A stretch of 6,616 nucleotides of DNA from Leptospira_B sp964571605 (GCA_964571605.1 CAZNCS010000229.1:1-6616), one strand, 5' to 3'; shown: positions 1-5,834, counted from the stretch's first letter. The notes: a model not told the origin generated them from the sequence alone. Translations and numbers: made by a program.

Positions 1-177
1 GTGGCTTCTAGTTCTTCTACAGCGAATACTACTATATTAGGAAATTCTGGTTCTCTTTTTGGAAACGCTCTCGTGATGGTGGATGAATATCCTAATCGAA
101 TTCCCGGTAAAGAAGTTTATGATAGAATGTATTCGCTTCCCCAATTCTCCTTCGGCGATAAAAATTTTATCTTATAA
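1..177 (+). CDS. C-terminal fragment of an unidentified protein (5' end outside window)
   Basis: Frame 1 is open from the first base to a TAA at 175-177, giving 58 residues. The visible part begins with a Ser/Thr/Ala/Asn-rich stretch (ASSSSTANTT), followed by a more ordinary segment with VMVDEYPNRIPGKE and the ending FGDKNFIL. I do not recognise the family. The Ser/Thr-rich stretch could be a linker or an exposed region, but nothing fixes the location of the protein. The GTG at position 1 is in frame, but since the window starts there it is more likely an internal valine than a start. The gene converges with the alkB-like gene, whose stop lies 26 bp downstream, and no convincing terminator hairpin separates them. 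It is called coding because the frame stays open to the edge, has normal codon use and ends just before the neighbour. Confidence 0.6.
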   Translation: MASSSSTANTTILGNSGSLFGNALVMVDEYPNRIPGKEVYDRMYSLPQFSFGDKNFIL

Positions 178-203
178 GAGCAGAATCGGTTTTCCTGAAA
201 CAT

Positions 204-812
204 TTATGAATCAGCGAGAATTGTTCGAAACGTAAGATTAATTCTAGGTCGAATCACTTTTTTGGATTTGGGAAGAGAATGGAGCCAAAAGGATTGTGTA
301 ACGTCTCTCATCACGAGCAAACTTCCATGCTCAAGAACTGTATGGACGGATTCTTTTGTAGTTTTGTGTTTGAAGGAAAATTTTCTTTCTGCGCCTAAAC
401 TGAAGGAAGCGATTATAGTGTTTTGTCCTAAGGCTTTTTCATCGTCGCTATGCCAGGCCATTCCTTCTTCTCCGTTTCCATACAAATTTAATAAACAGGA
501 ATTGAATTTTACTCCGGTATTCTGTTCCACGGTTTGTTTTAGAAAAATGAGATCCTGAGTCCAAACTAAGGCTTGTTTGGTAGTATTGGAATACGTATAC
601 GAATAGTTTTTGTCTCCGTACCAGGCGACTTTTCGTTTGGTCACGATATGTTTTCCGAAAAGTACCGCCTCATCGTTTTTCCATTGGATCGTATTTTGTA
701 AATTCTGAAAGACACGATCCGCTTCGCCGTTCTCCAAAATTTTTCCATAATATTCTACGACTCCGTCATATGGTAGTAGATTTATGTTTCGGTTTCTATC
801 GAATAGATCCAT
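204..812 (-). CDS. alkB: AlkB-type 2-oxoglutarate/Fe(II) DNA repair dioxygenase
   Basis: 202 residues, close to the usual size for ALKBH2/3-like bacterial AlkB proteins. Family members oxidatively remove methyl groups from 1-methyladenine and 3-methylcytosine in DNA or RNA, releasing formaldehyde, in the cytoplasm. Visible motifs are the WYGD segment (about residues 64-67) of the nucleotide-recognition lid, the NLYGNGEEG stretch before the iron site, the HxD facial-triad part H121-S-D123, the distal His178 (WLHS), and the C-terminal RxNxTxR signature R190/N192/T194/R196, which binds 2-oxoglutarate. All key residues are present, so it should be active. It is the last gene of a four-gene minus-strand operon, and its ATG overlaps the end of the metal-domain gene by 17 nt. 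There is only a poor, very close GGAAAG before the ATG, so translational coupling is likely. AlkB family is near certain; the exact substrate (DNA or RNA, which lesion) is inferred. Confidence 0.93.
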   Translation of the reverse strand: MDLFDRNRNINLLPYDGVVEYYGKILENGEADRVFQNLQNTIQWKNDEAVLFGKHIVTKRKVAWYGDKNYSYTYSNTTKQALVWTQDLIFLKQTVEQNTGVKFNSCLLNLYGNGEEGMAWHSDDEKALGQNTIIASFSLGAERKFSFKHKTTKESVHTVLEHGSLLVMRDVTQSFWLHSLPKSKKVIRPRINLTFRTILADS

Positions 813-1065
813 CTTTCCAAACTTTGTATTTTTCTTTTAGACAATGCCCACAGGGCCTAAATCCCATATCGATCGCTTCTTTTTCGGAACAAAAGAAGAT
901 TCGATTTGTCTTTTTCATTCGTTTTCCGGAACTGCAATTTAATTTTCCGTAAATGTGTAATTTTATATTTCCTCCGAGTAGAATATTGCGATTTCTGATT
1001 TCTTTTCGAAGTGTTTTTGGATCGATCTCTGTATGTAAAACGGAAGATCTAAGATTTTGCATCAT
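796..1065 (-). CDS. Stand-alone Ada-like metal-binding domain protein
   Basis: 89 residues. The C-terminal half resembles the N-terminal Ada metal-binding domain: Cys44, then NRIFFCSEKEA (54-64), then GFRPCGHC with Cys72 and Cys75. In E. coli Ada the matching pieces are NVSFY..SEALAAGFRPCKRC, where Cys38, 42, 69 and 72 bind zinc and Cys38 takes the methyl group from DNA phosphotriesters. Aligned on the spacing to the CxxC, Cys44 corresponds to Cys42 and the Cys38 position is Gly40, so the classical acceptor seems absent. His37 or Cys59 might supply a fourth metal ligand. The N-terminal 30 residues are charged and probably helical. The gene overlaps the oxygenase upstream and alkB downstream by 17 nt each, so it is firmly part of the alkylation operon, right where the AraC-methyltransferase gene lacks this domain. 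Binding to DNA or to the partner protein is inference. The start is ATG-ATG at 1065, with a weak AGGA about 10 nt upstream. Confidence 0.85.
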   Translation of the reverse strand: MMQNLRSSVLHTEIDPKTLRKEIRNRNILLGGNIKLHIYGKLNCSSGKRMKKTNRIFFCSEKEAIDMGFRPCGHCLKEKYKVWKDGSIR

Positions 1066-1750
1066 GGAAAATGATTCCTAAAGTATTACGTTCTCCGCAA
1101 TGAACTTCGCTTACTCCATGTTTCATTTGTACCTTATAATATCCTTTTTTGCCTTTTATAGGCCGGAAATTCGTAGTTATAAAAAGTAAATCTCCTTGGT
1201 CGGGTCTAAGAACGATCGCTTTGGATTGTGCTCTTGGAGTGGACTCAGTCAGCACGAATTCTCCTCCGCTATAATCGCCCTGTTGGTTTAAGAAGAATAC
1301 GGCTTGTATCGGAAAGTAAACTTCTCCATACAAATCTTGGTGTAAGGTATTGAATCCACCTTTTCCGTATTTTAAAACTAATGCAGTGGGTTTGGTCTGC
1401 TCGTTCTCTTTGCAAAGTTTTTGGAGTTTATCATATTGAAGCGGAAATTTCGTATCAATGTTTAAACGAAACATCCATTCGTTTGCTACCTCGGCTAAAG
1501 GAGGATACAAGTTTTCTCTTAGGAATTGAATCGGTTCCGGGAGAGGATAATCAAAATATTTATATTCTCCCAAACCAAAACGGTATCTTTCCATCGATAC
1601 CGTTTTGCGAAACAATTCGGGTCTTTCGTAAAATCCAATGAACTCTCTGCACTGGGATTCCGAAAGATATTCGGATACAAGAGAGTATCCGTTTTTATGC
1701 ATATCTTCCGTCGCCTTCTCCCAATCGATTTTTGAGCCGATGGAATTCAA
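1049..1750 (-). CDS. 2OG-Fe(II) oxygenase, COG3826-like, uncharacterised
   Basis: 233 residues from the chosen start. The C-terminal half has a double-stranded beta-helix dioxygenase pattern: LHQD with His137 and Asp139, GDYSGGEFVLTE, a GDLLF turn, and the KHGVSEVHCGERNTLGIIFHDA ending, giving the distal His211 and the likely 2-oxoglutarate-binding Arg221. This matches my memory of COG3826, a 2OG-Fe(II) family whose substrate is unknown to me. Its place between the Ada-like and AlkB-like genes suggests a role in repairing or sensing alkylation damage. It is clearly distinct from AlkB: the RxNxTxR signature is absent. Start choice: TTG at 1750 overlaps the TGA of the upstream gene (TTGA), and GGAAGG lies 6 nt before it. 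A longer frame from a TTG at 1795 has no ribosome site and would overlap the upstream gene by 49 nt. It overlaps the metal-domain gene by 17 nt at its 3' end. Confidence 0.85.
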   Translation of the reverse strand: MNSIGSKIDWEKATEDMHKNGYSLVSEYLSESQCREFIGFYERPELFRKTVSMERYRFGLGEYKYFDYPLPEPIQFLRENLYPPLAEVANEWMFRLNIDTKFPLQYDKLQKLCKENEQTKPTALVLKYGKGGFNTLHQDLYGEVYFPIQAVFFLNQQGDYSGGEFVLTESTPRAQSKAIVLRPDQGDLLFITTNFRPIKGKKGYYKVQMKHGVSEVHCGERNTLGIIFHDAKS

Positions 1751-2610
1751 TCCGAACCTTCCATCGGATTGGAATCTGTACGCGCGGCTTCCCAACCGAT
1801 CATCGCCATCTTACGAACTTCTCCCCAATGGTAGCCGCCGAATTCTCCCGTAGATTGAATCACACGATGGCAAGGAATTAAGAATGCAACGGGGTTTGCT
1901 CCTACTGCAGAACCGATTGCTCTAGATGCGTTAGGTTGTTCTAAAATTTTTGCGATATCTCCATACGAGGATAATTGGCCCATTGGAATTTTCAAAAGAG
2001 TTTCCCAAACCTTGATTTGAAATTCTGTTCCTTTTATATGCAATTTAATTTGGTTTAATTTACTCCAATCGTGGGTAAAAATAAAAAGAACATTTTGTTG
2101 GATCAAGTCCACGGTTTGACTGTATGTTGCATTCGGAAAAAATTCCCGCAATTCTTGGAAGGACTTTTTTTGGTTGTCCGCGAAGGCTATTTGACAGATT
2201 CCTTTTGGTGTAGAAGCAACTAGGACATTTCCGAAAGGGCTTTCTGCAAAACTATAATTGATATGCAAATTTTCCCCGCCGTTTTTATATTCTCCCGGAG
2301 TCATTCCTTCTATATTTACGAATAAATCATGGAGTCTACTTGTGCCGGAAAGGCCCGAATCCAATGCAGTATCGAGAAGAGAAGATTTTTGCTCCTTTAA
2401 CATTTTTTTTGCATATTCCACCGTTAGATATTGTAGATATTTTTTAGGGCTCACTCCGGCCCATTCGGTGAATAGTCTTTGGAAATGGAAAGGGCTCAAA
2501 TGAAGTTTTTTTGCAACATCGTCCAGTTTGGGTTGGTTTTTGAAATTACGATTTAGATAGTCGATTGCATCGGCGATCCTTTGGTAATTCAAATTTAATT
2601 GTTCTTTCAT
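1747..2610 (-). CDS. Ada-like AraC regulator / O6-methylguanine-DNA methyltransferase, lacking the Ada metal domain
   Basis: 287 residues, two domains. Residues about 9-109 are an AraC-type double helix-turn-helix (DDVAKKLHLSPFHFQRLF, then the second HTH ending in GMTPGEYK). Residues about 115-275 are an Ogt/Ada-type suicide methyltransferase: the RNase-H-like N-terminal part, the HTH with arginine finger Arg230 (SRAIGSAVGANP), the acceptor Cys247 in IPCHRV, Asn239 and His248 of the active-site network, and the final Glu274. The protein should transfer methyl groups from O6-methylguanine to Cys247. E. coli Ada has an extra N-terminal zinc domain whose methylation turns it into an activator; that domain is missing here, and the protein starts directly at the HTH. 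A related domain is encoded two genes downstream. It is the first gene of the four-gene operon, so self-regulation is likely but not shown. The start is ATG at 2610, with no recognisable ribosome site. Confidence 0.92.
   Translation of the reverse strand: MKEQLNLNYQRIADAIDYLNRNFKNQPKLDDVAKKLHLSPFHFQRLFTEWAGVSPKKYLQYLTVEYAKKMLKEQKSSLLDTALDSGLSGTSRLHDLFVNIEGMTPGEYKNGGENLHINYSFAESPFGNVLVASTPKGICQIAFADNQKKSFQELREFFPNATYSQTVDLIQQNVLFIFTHDWSKLNQIKLHIKGTEFQIKVWETLLKIPMGQLSSYGDIAKILEQPNASRAIGSAVGANPVAFLIPCHRVIQSTGEFGGYHWGEVRKMAMIGWEAARTDSNPMEGSD
1757..1762 (-). promoter_or_regulatory. Ribosome binding site setting a TTG start for the oxygenase gene
   Basis: Minus-strand GGAAGG lies inside the last codons of the AraC-methyltransferase gene, 6 nt before the TTG at 1750. 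That TTG shares two bases with the upstream TGA stop. Good spacing plus stop-start overlap argue for this start over the TTG at 1795, and suggest that ribosomes finishing the upstream gene re-initiate here. Confidence 0.6.
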
Positions 2611-2619
2611 AGGATAGTG

Positions 2620-2625
2620 ATTGTA
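2620..2625 (-). promoter_or_regulatory. Possible -10 element of the alkylation operon
   Basis: Read on the minus strand, TACAAT (5 of 6 matches to TATAAT) ends 9 nt before the ATG at 2610. Normal spacing would start the transcript only 3-4 nt before the ATG, giving a nearly leaderless mRNA. That agrees with the absence of a Shine-Dalgarno sequence there. The -35 region is poor (TTTCGG at 16 bp spacing), as expected for a promoter needing an activator such as the encoded AraC-type protein. No copy of the E. coli Ada box was seen. Weak evidence. Confidence 0.3.
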
Positions 2626-2692
2626 TTCGGAAAATGCGATCCCGAAACCCGATACTTGCTATTTTTCGGATTCTTGTCCGGAATAGTTGTAA

Positions 2693-2708
2693 TAGGAATA
2701 CTTTCCTA
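2693..2708. repeat. Inverted repeat TAGGAA-TACT-TTCCTA in divergent intergenic gap
   Basis: Two perfect 6-bp arms are separated by 4 bp, about 85 bp upstream of the first gene of the alkylation operon and 120 bp upstream of the FkbM-type gene. It could be an operator for either gene, but a 6-bp arm in AT-rich DNA can arise by chance. The rest of the 218-bp gap (2611-2828) shows no gene and only weak promoter-like strings, such as TAAAAT at 2759-2764 without a clear -35 partner. Confidence 0.25.
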
Positions 2709-2828
2709 ATTCGATATAAACTCAAACTTTTTCGAAAATCGACTCGTTCAGAGCGAAATAAAATCTTACTACTTTGCAAAATTTGCTTTTGTGATTTGGG
2801 AAGAAGAGGATAGATAGTATCTACTTTT

Positions 2829-3575
2829 ATGAAAAATTCAAAAACATGGATATTTATCGGCTTATTCGCGATTTCTTCCCTTTTCGCGGCAAAAGAGATG
2901 AGAGACATTTATGTTTTGCATATTAGGGCCGGAGTTCCCGATTACAGGGTTTCTTATTCCCAACAAGGCGAAGATATCATTGTTATGGAAATTCTGGATT
3001 CAATGGGCATTGCGGATCCTGTTTATCTGGATGTGGGCGCCTCTCATCCGATGAAAATGAATAATACATTTCTTTTTTATTTGAGAGGGAGTCGAGGAGT
3101 TTTGGTGGAGCCGAATCCTACCTTATTCGAACTATTAAAAAGTAAAAGAAAGGAAGACACAGTTCTGAACGTGGGTATCGGTTTTGATAAGCCTTCCGAG
3201 GCTGATTATTATATTTCAGACGAACCTACTTGGAATACTTTTTCTAAGGAACATGCTGATCGGATTGTTTCTGAGAAAAAACGCCAGATCCTGGCTACGA
3301 TTAAAATGAAATTGGTTCCGATCAATTCGGTCATCGCTGGGTATTTCAAAAAGACTCCTGATTTTTTGTCTTTGGATACCGAAGGCCTAGATTACGAAAT
3401 TTTAAAAACTTTGGATTTTTCTAAATATAAGATAAAAGTTATCTGCGTTGAAACTATTAAACTAAATGCCACCGAAAAATCCGAAGACATTGACCGTTTT
3501 CTCAAATCCAAAAATTATGAATTGAGAGCCATGACCGCGATCAATTCGATTTACGTTTTGAAAGAAGGAAAATGA
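2829..3575 (+). CDS. FkbM-family SAM-dependent methyltransferase with N-terminal hydrophobic segment
   Basis: 248 residues. The core matches the FkbM (Methyltransf_21) fold: YSQQGEDIIV (43-52) before the first strand, the SAM-binding YLDVGASHP (66-74), VEPNP (93-97) closing the second strand, and DFLSLDTEGLDYEIL (178-192), a hallmark of the family. Members methylate hydroxyl groups of sugars, polyketides or lipids; the substrate here is unknown. Residues 6-21 form a hydrophobic helix (WIFIGLFAISSLFAA) after MKNSK, which looks like a membrane anchor or signal peptide, with no lipobox Cys. SAM is cytosolic, so an anchored cytoplasmic enzyme is more plausible than an exported one. The ATG at 2829 has no well-placed ribosome site: AGAGGA at 2805-2810 is 18 nt away, and a TAG at 2811-2813 prevents extension upstream. 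It is a single gene, divergent from the alkylation operon and convergent with tetR. Confidence 0.85.
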   Translation: MKNSKTWIFIGLFAISSLFAAKEMRDIYVLHIRAGVPDYRVSYSQQGEDIIVMEILDSMGIADPVYLDVGASHPMKMNNTFLFYLRGSRGVLVEPNPTLFELLKSKRKEDTVLNVGIGFDKPSEADYYISDEPTWNTFSKEHADRIVSEKKRQILATIKMKLVPINSVIAGYFKKTPDFLSLDTEGLDYEILKTLDFSKYKIKVICVETIKLNATEKSEDIDRFLKSKNYELRAMTAINSIYVLKEGK

Positions 3576-3583
3576 AAACGCGA

Positions 3584-3602
3584 AAATCTTGTTTCGAGAT
3601 TT
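3584..3602. terminator. Weak hairpin between convergent genes
   Basis: AAATCT and AGATTT are perfect 6-bp arms around a 7-nt loop, placed 8 bp after the FkbM-type stop and 8 bp before the tetR stop. The position fits a two-way terminator, but the stem is AT-rich and there is no clear U-tract on either side, so intrinsic termination would be inefficient. Confidence 0.25.
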
Positions 3603-3610
3603 CTAATATT

Positions 3611-4234
3611 CTACGGAATCGATAAGTACGTTCCGATCATAAGCGCCGTTTCTTCTAAAATTTTCTGATCTGGAACATCAAATCCTTGTAATATCATATA
3701 GGTGATTATATCGTCCATGGCCCTTTGCGCAATTAATAGGGACGCCGGTTCTGTTCTCAATTGTAGATTTTTACCGAAATGTTGCAAAAGTTTTAGAACT
3801 TCTTTTTGAATTCGTTCTCTTTCGATTTTTTTTGTAGCGATTGCGAGAGTTTGATCCGTTAAGGAAAGAACTGCCAGTTCTCTATGCAGTTTTTTATTTT
3901 TTAGGGCTGATTTTCTCATTCGGGTTAGGATTTCCAAAATGATCCGCGAGAGATCCGCATTTTCAGGAAGAGCTTCGATTGTTTCCGAGGCTAGATTTCC
4001 GTAAAATTCTTCACTGTATTTACGAATCACTTCGAAAGCGATATCGTTTTTATCCTTGTAATAGGCGTAAAATGTCCCGATAGAAACTCCTGCTTCTTCT
4101 ACAATGTCCCGGATTCCTGTTTCGGCATAACCTCGTCGTTTTACGAGTTTATAGGCTGCATCAATAATGTTTTCCTTCCGGGCAATTGAGCGATCTTGGA
4201 CGGGATTACGTACATTCTTCTTTTTTGAGTTCAT
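3611..4234 (-). CDS. TetR-family transcriptional regulator
   Basis: 207 residues from the chosen start. The N-terminal HTH is classical TetR: RKENIIDAAYKLVKRRGYAETGIRDIVEEAGVSIGTFYAYYKDKNDI, about residues 19-65, with GTFYAYYKDK as recognition helix and following turn. The rest is all-helical, as expected for the ligand-binding and dimerisation domain, whose effector cannot be read from sequence. The gene is divergent from the alpha/beta hydrolase, and two matching palindromes fill the gap between them, so it most likely represses the hydrolase and itself. The ATG at 4234 puts the usual short basic tail (NSKKK) before the HTH. An in-frame ATG at 4270 would add 12 residues (MGLPGYILGKSE) unlike a TetR N-terminus. 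Neither start has a good ribosome site, so the choice is uncertain. Confidence 0.88.
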   Translation of the reverse strand: MNSKKKNVRNPVQDRSIARKENIIDAAYKLVKRRGYAETGIRDIVEEAGVSIGTFYAYYKDKNDIAFEVIRKYSEEFYGNLASETIEALPENADLSRIILEILTRMRKSALKNKKLHRELAVLSLTDQTLAIATKKIERERIQKEVLKLLQHFGKNLQLRTEPASLLIAQRAMDDIITYMILQGFDVPDQKILEETALMIGTYLSIP

Positions 4235-4288
4235 CTCTGATTTACCAAGAATATAGCCAGGAAGGCCCATAAGGGTCTATTTTTCCAG

Positions 4289-4294
4289 CTTATA
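4289..4294 (-). promoter_or_regulatory. Likely -10 element of tetR
   Basis: Minus-strand TATAAG (5 of 6 matches to TATAAT) lies upstream of both candidate tetR starts. A TTGAAC hexamer sits 15 bp further upstream as a possible -35, a somewhat short spacing. The left palindrome (4302-4314) lies in the spacer and overlaps this -35, so binding there would shut off tetR. Confidence 0.4.
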
Positions 4295-4301
4295 AAAAAC
4301 A

Positions 4302-4314
4302 TGAACTGAGTTCA
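4302..4314. promoter_or_regulatory. Probable TetR operator O1 (TGAACTGAGTTCA)
   Basis: A palindrome with 5-bp arms TGAAC/GTTCA around a 3-bp centre. The same TGAACNNNGTTCA pattern recurs at 4356-4368, centre to centre 54 bp away, about five DNA turns, so both sites face the same side of the helix. It lies over the putative tetR promoter spacer. Recurrence of a 10-base fixed pattern twice in a gap of about 150 bp between a TetR gene and its divergent neighbour is strong evidence for an operator; which protein binds is inferred. Confidence 0.75.
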
Positions 4315-4322
4315 AATTTTAA

Positions 4323-4352
4323 TTTACATTCGTCTTTTTATCGTCTTATTTT
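4323..4352 (+). promoter_or_regulatory. Likely promoter of the alpha/beta hydrolase gene
   Basis: TTTACA (4323-4328, 5 of 6 matches to TTGACA) and TATTTT (4347-4352, 4 of 6 matches to TATAAT) are 18 bp apart. The expected transcription start, about 4359, falls inside the second palindrome, so a bound repressor would block initiation. The -10 is weak, hence moderate confidence. Confidence 0.4.
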
Positions 4353-4371
4353 ATATGAACAAAGTTCATAT
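4353..4371. promoter_or_regulatory. Probable TetR operator O2 (8-bp arms)
   Basis: Perfect 8-bp arms ATATGAAC and GTTCATAT flank AAA, a 19-bp palindrome that contains the TGAACNNNGTTCA core shared with O1. Its arms are longer than those of O1, suggesting the stronger site. It sits between the putative -10 and the ribosome site of the hydrolase gene, in the position of a roadblock or start-site operator. Confidence 0.8.
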
Positions 4372-4385
4372 TTTGGAGAGATGGA

Positions 4386-5726
4386 ATGAAACGAATGATA
4401 AAACAATGGATTGTCCTAAAAAATACCTGGGGTGGCAGGATAAAAGAGGGAAGAAGGTTTTTTCTTTTACAAAACCTTCTTTTGATCGTACCTACCTTGG
4501 TCTTGGCGGGAACTTGCGGAAAGATAGAAAGAGGCCGGTTTTTTAACGACCAAGCCTACCATTTCCAAACATTGCGTGCATTGAACGACGCTCGTAGCGA
4601 TGGTGCGGACATTAACGAGATTCTAGAAACAATCAAGCATATCGAAGAAGGCGACCCGCAAAGTTGGTTTGCCGCTTGGGAAAATACCGGAAACCGAGTC
4701 GCCCAACATGCAAATCAAATTGCAGATCCTATGAGTCGGGGCCAAGCCTATTTGAGAGCGCATAATTATTTGCGTACAGCCGAATTTTTTCTAAGTCCCG
4801 AGGACCCAAAACGTGCGGAGTCATTTGATACATCCGTAAAAATGTTTCACCAAGGATTGGATACTCTTGGCGTGAAATATGAAAAAATTTCCGTTCCTTA
4901 TGGAAAACATCATCTAAACGCGATATATTATCCGGGTCCCCAAGGATCTGATAAAAAACCTTTGATCGTTTTGGTCGGCGGATTCGATTCCACATTAGAA
5001 GAATTGTATTTTGTTTTGGCGCGAGGCGCTTATGAACGAGGTTATAGTTTGCTCACGTATGAAGGTCCGGGACAAGGTTCCATTTTACGTAAACAGGATC
5101 TAGGATTTACTCCAGAATGGGAAAAGCCGACCAAAGCGGTAATGGACACCTTTTTGGATTCGCATACAAAACCTTCTAAAATGATTTTAGTCGGAATGAG
5201 TTTAGGCGGGTATTTGGCGCCTAGAGCTGCGGCATTCGATCCACGTTTTGACGGAGTCGTTGCTTATGATGTTTTATACGATTTTGGAGAAGTCGCAGAA
5301 CGCGCCGTCCCAGGCATTGTATTATGGCTTGAAAAACACGATTACAATAATATGATAGAATTTCTTGTCAGAATCAAATCCTACTTCTCGCCTAGTTTTT
5401 CCTGGGGAATAAAAAACGGTAGATGGACTATGAAAACGCAGAATTCAAGCGAGACATTGAAGGCGTTTCGGGAGTATACTTTGGAAAAAGTATCCGGACA
5501 AATCAAACAAGATGTTCTCATTCTCGCCGGAACTGAGGACCATTTTATTCCTATCAAACAGGTGGAAGACTTTAAACAAAAATTAATCAATGCTCGGAGC
5601 GTTAAGACGATTATTTATGATCGCGAATCAGGGGGCTCTCAACATTGCCAACTTGGCGCGCAAACGCTTTGGCATGCGGATTTTTTCGATTGGATGGAAA
5701 AATTTGAAACGAAAAAAGGGAAATAG
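4386..5726 (+). CDS. Membrane-anchored alpha/beta hydrolase, FrsA / dihydropseudooxynicotine-hydrolase-like
   Basis: 446 residues. A basic start is followed by a hydrophobic helix (about 25-43), then a helical cap region (about 55-160) with SWFAAWENTGNRVAQHA and AYLRAHNYLRTAEFF. This pattern resembles FrsA-like and 2,6-dihydropseudooxynicotine-hydrolase-like enzymes. The catalytic fold follows: oxyanion loop GGFDS (198-202), YEGPGQG (225-231), nucleophile Ser272 in GMSLGG, acid Asp385 in GTEDHFIP, and His420 in SQHCQLG. The triad is complete. It probably cleaves an ester or carbon-carbon bond in a small hydrophobic molecule; the substrate is unknown. LAGTC at 40-44 resembles a lipobox but has Thr before Cys, so a plain anchor is favoured. 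The ATG at 4386 has GGAGAG 5 nt upstream. Two TetR-type operators precede it, so induction by a ligand, perhaps the substrate, is likely. Confidence 0.87.
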   Translation: MKRMIKQWIVLKNTWGGRIKEGRRFFLLQNLLLIVPTLVLAGTCGKIERGRFFNDQAYHFQTLRALNDARSDGADINEILETIKHIEEGDPQSWFAAWENTGNRVAQHANQIADPMSRGQAYLRAHNYLRTAEFFLSPEDPKRAESFDTSVKMFHQGLDTLGVKYEKISVPYGKHHLNAIYYPGPQGSDKKPLIVLVGGFDSTLEELYFVLARGAYERGYSLLTYEGPGQGSILRKQDLGFTPEWEKPTKAVMDTFLDSHTKPSKMILVGMSLGGYLAPRAAAFDPRFDGVVAYDVLYDFGEVAERAVPGIVLWLEKHDYNNMIEFLVRIKSYFSPSFSWGIKNGRWTMKTQNSSETLKAFREYTLEKVSGQIKQDVLILAGTEDHFIPIKQVEDFKQKLINARSVKTIIYDRESGGSQHCQLGAQTLWHADFFDWMEKFETKKGK

Positions 5727-5823
5727 AGTTTTGAAATCGAGTCTATTCTGGCATTCGCAAAACAATGATTAATTTTTCACTGTCATGCCGCTTTCTAAAA
5801 ATAGATTGATTTTCTTTTAGTTC

Positions 5824-5829
5824 GAGGGA
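5824..5829 (+). promoter_or_regulatory. Ribosome binding site deciding a TTG start for the OsmC-family gene
   Basis: GAGGGA stands 5 nt before the TTG at 5835 but 14 nt before the next in-frame ATG at 5844. Spacing therefore favours TTG, adding MAF to the front of the protein. Confidence 0.55.
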
Positions 5830-5834
5830 TCTTC

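Noticed and set aside
262..558. Plus-strand open frame of 98 codons
   Set aside because: Lies wholly inside the alkB-like gene on the other strand; no family resemblance.
2729..2738. Palindrome TTTTCGAAAA
   Set aside because: Short, AT-rich and unique in the gap; easily a chance event.
2773..2780. TTTGCAAA considered as a LexA (SOS) box
   Set aside because: The leptospiral LexA site I recall has a spacer between TTTG and CAAA; this compact form does not fit.
2546..2908. Minus-strand open frame of 120 codons spanning the divergent gap
   Set aside because: Overlaps the starts of two well-supported genes and has no recognisable domain; its Arg/Ser/Ile-rich composition looks like a shadow of AT-rich DNA.
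4225..4234. Third operator half-site GTTCA at the tetR start
   Set aside because: No matching TGAAC at the required distance; it merely reflects the Met-Asn codons.
4515..4517. Lipoprotein cysteine (LAGTC, Cys44) in the hydrolase
   Set aside because: Thr before the Cys is not a usual lipobox residue even in relaxed spirochete motifs; kept only as a remote option.
4355..4546. Plus-strand frame starting at the ATG at 4355
   Set aside because: Its start lies inside operator O2 and the frame runs through the hydrolase gene; no ribosome site.
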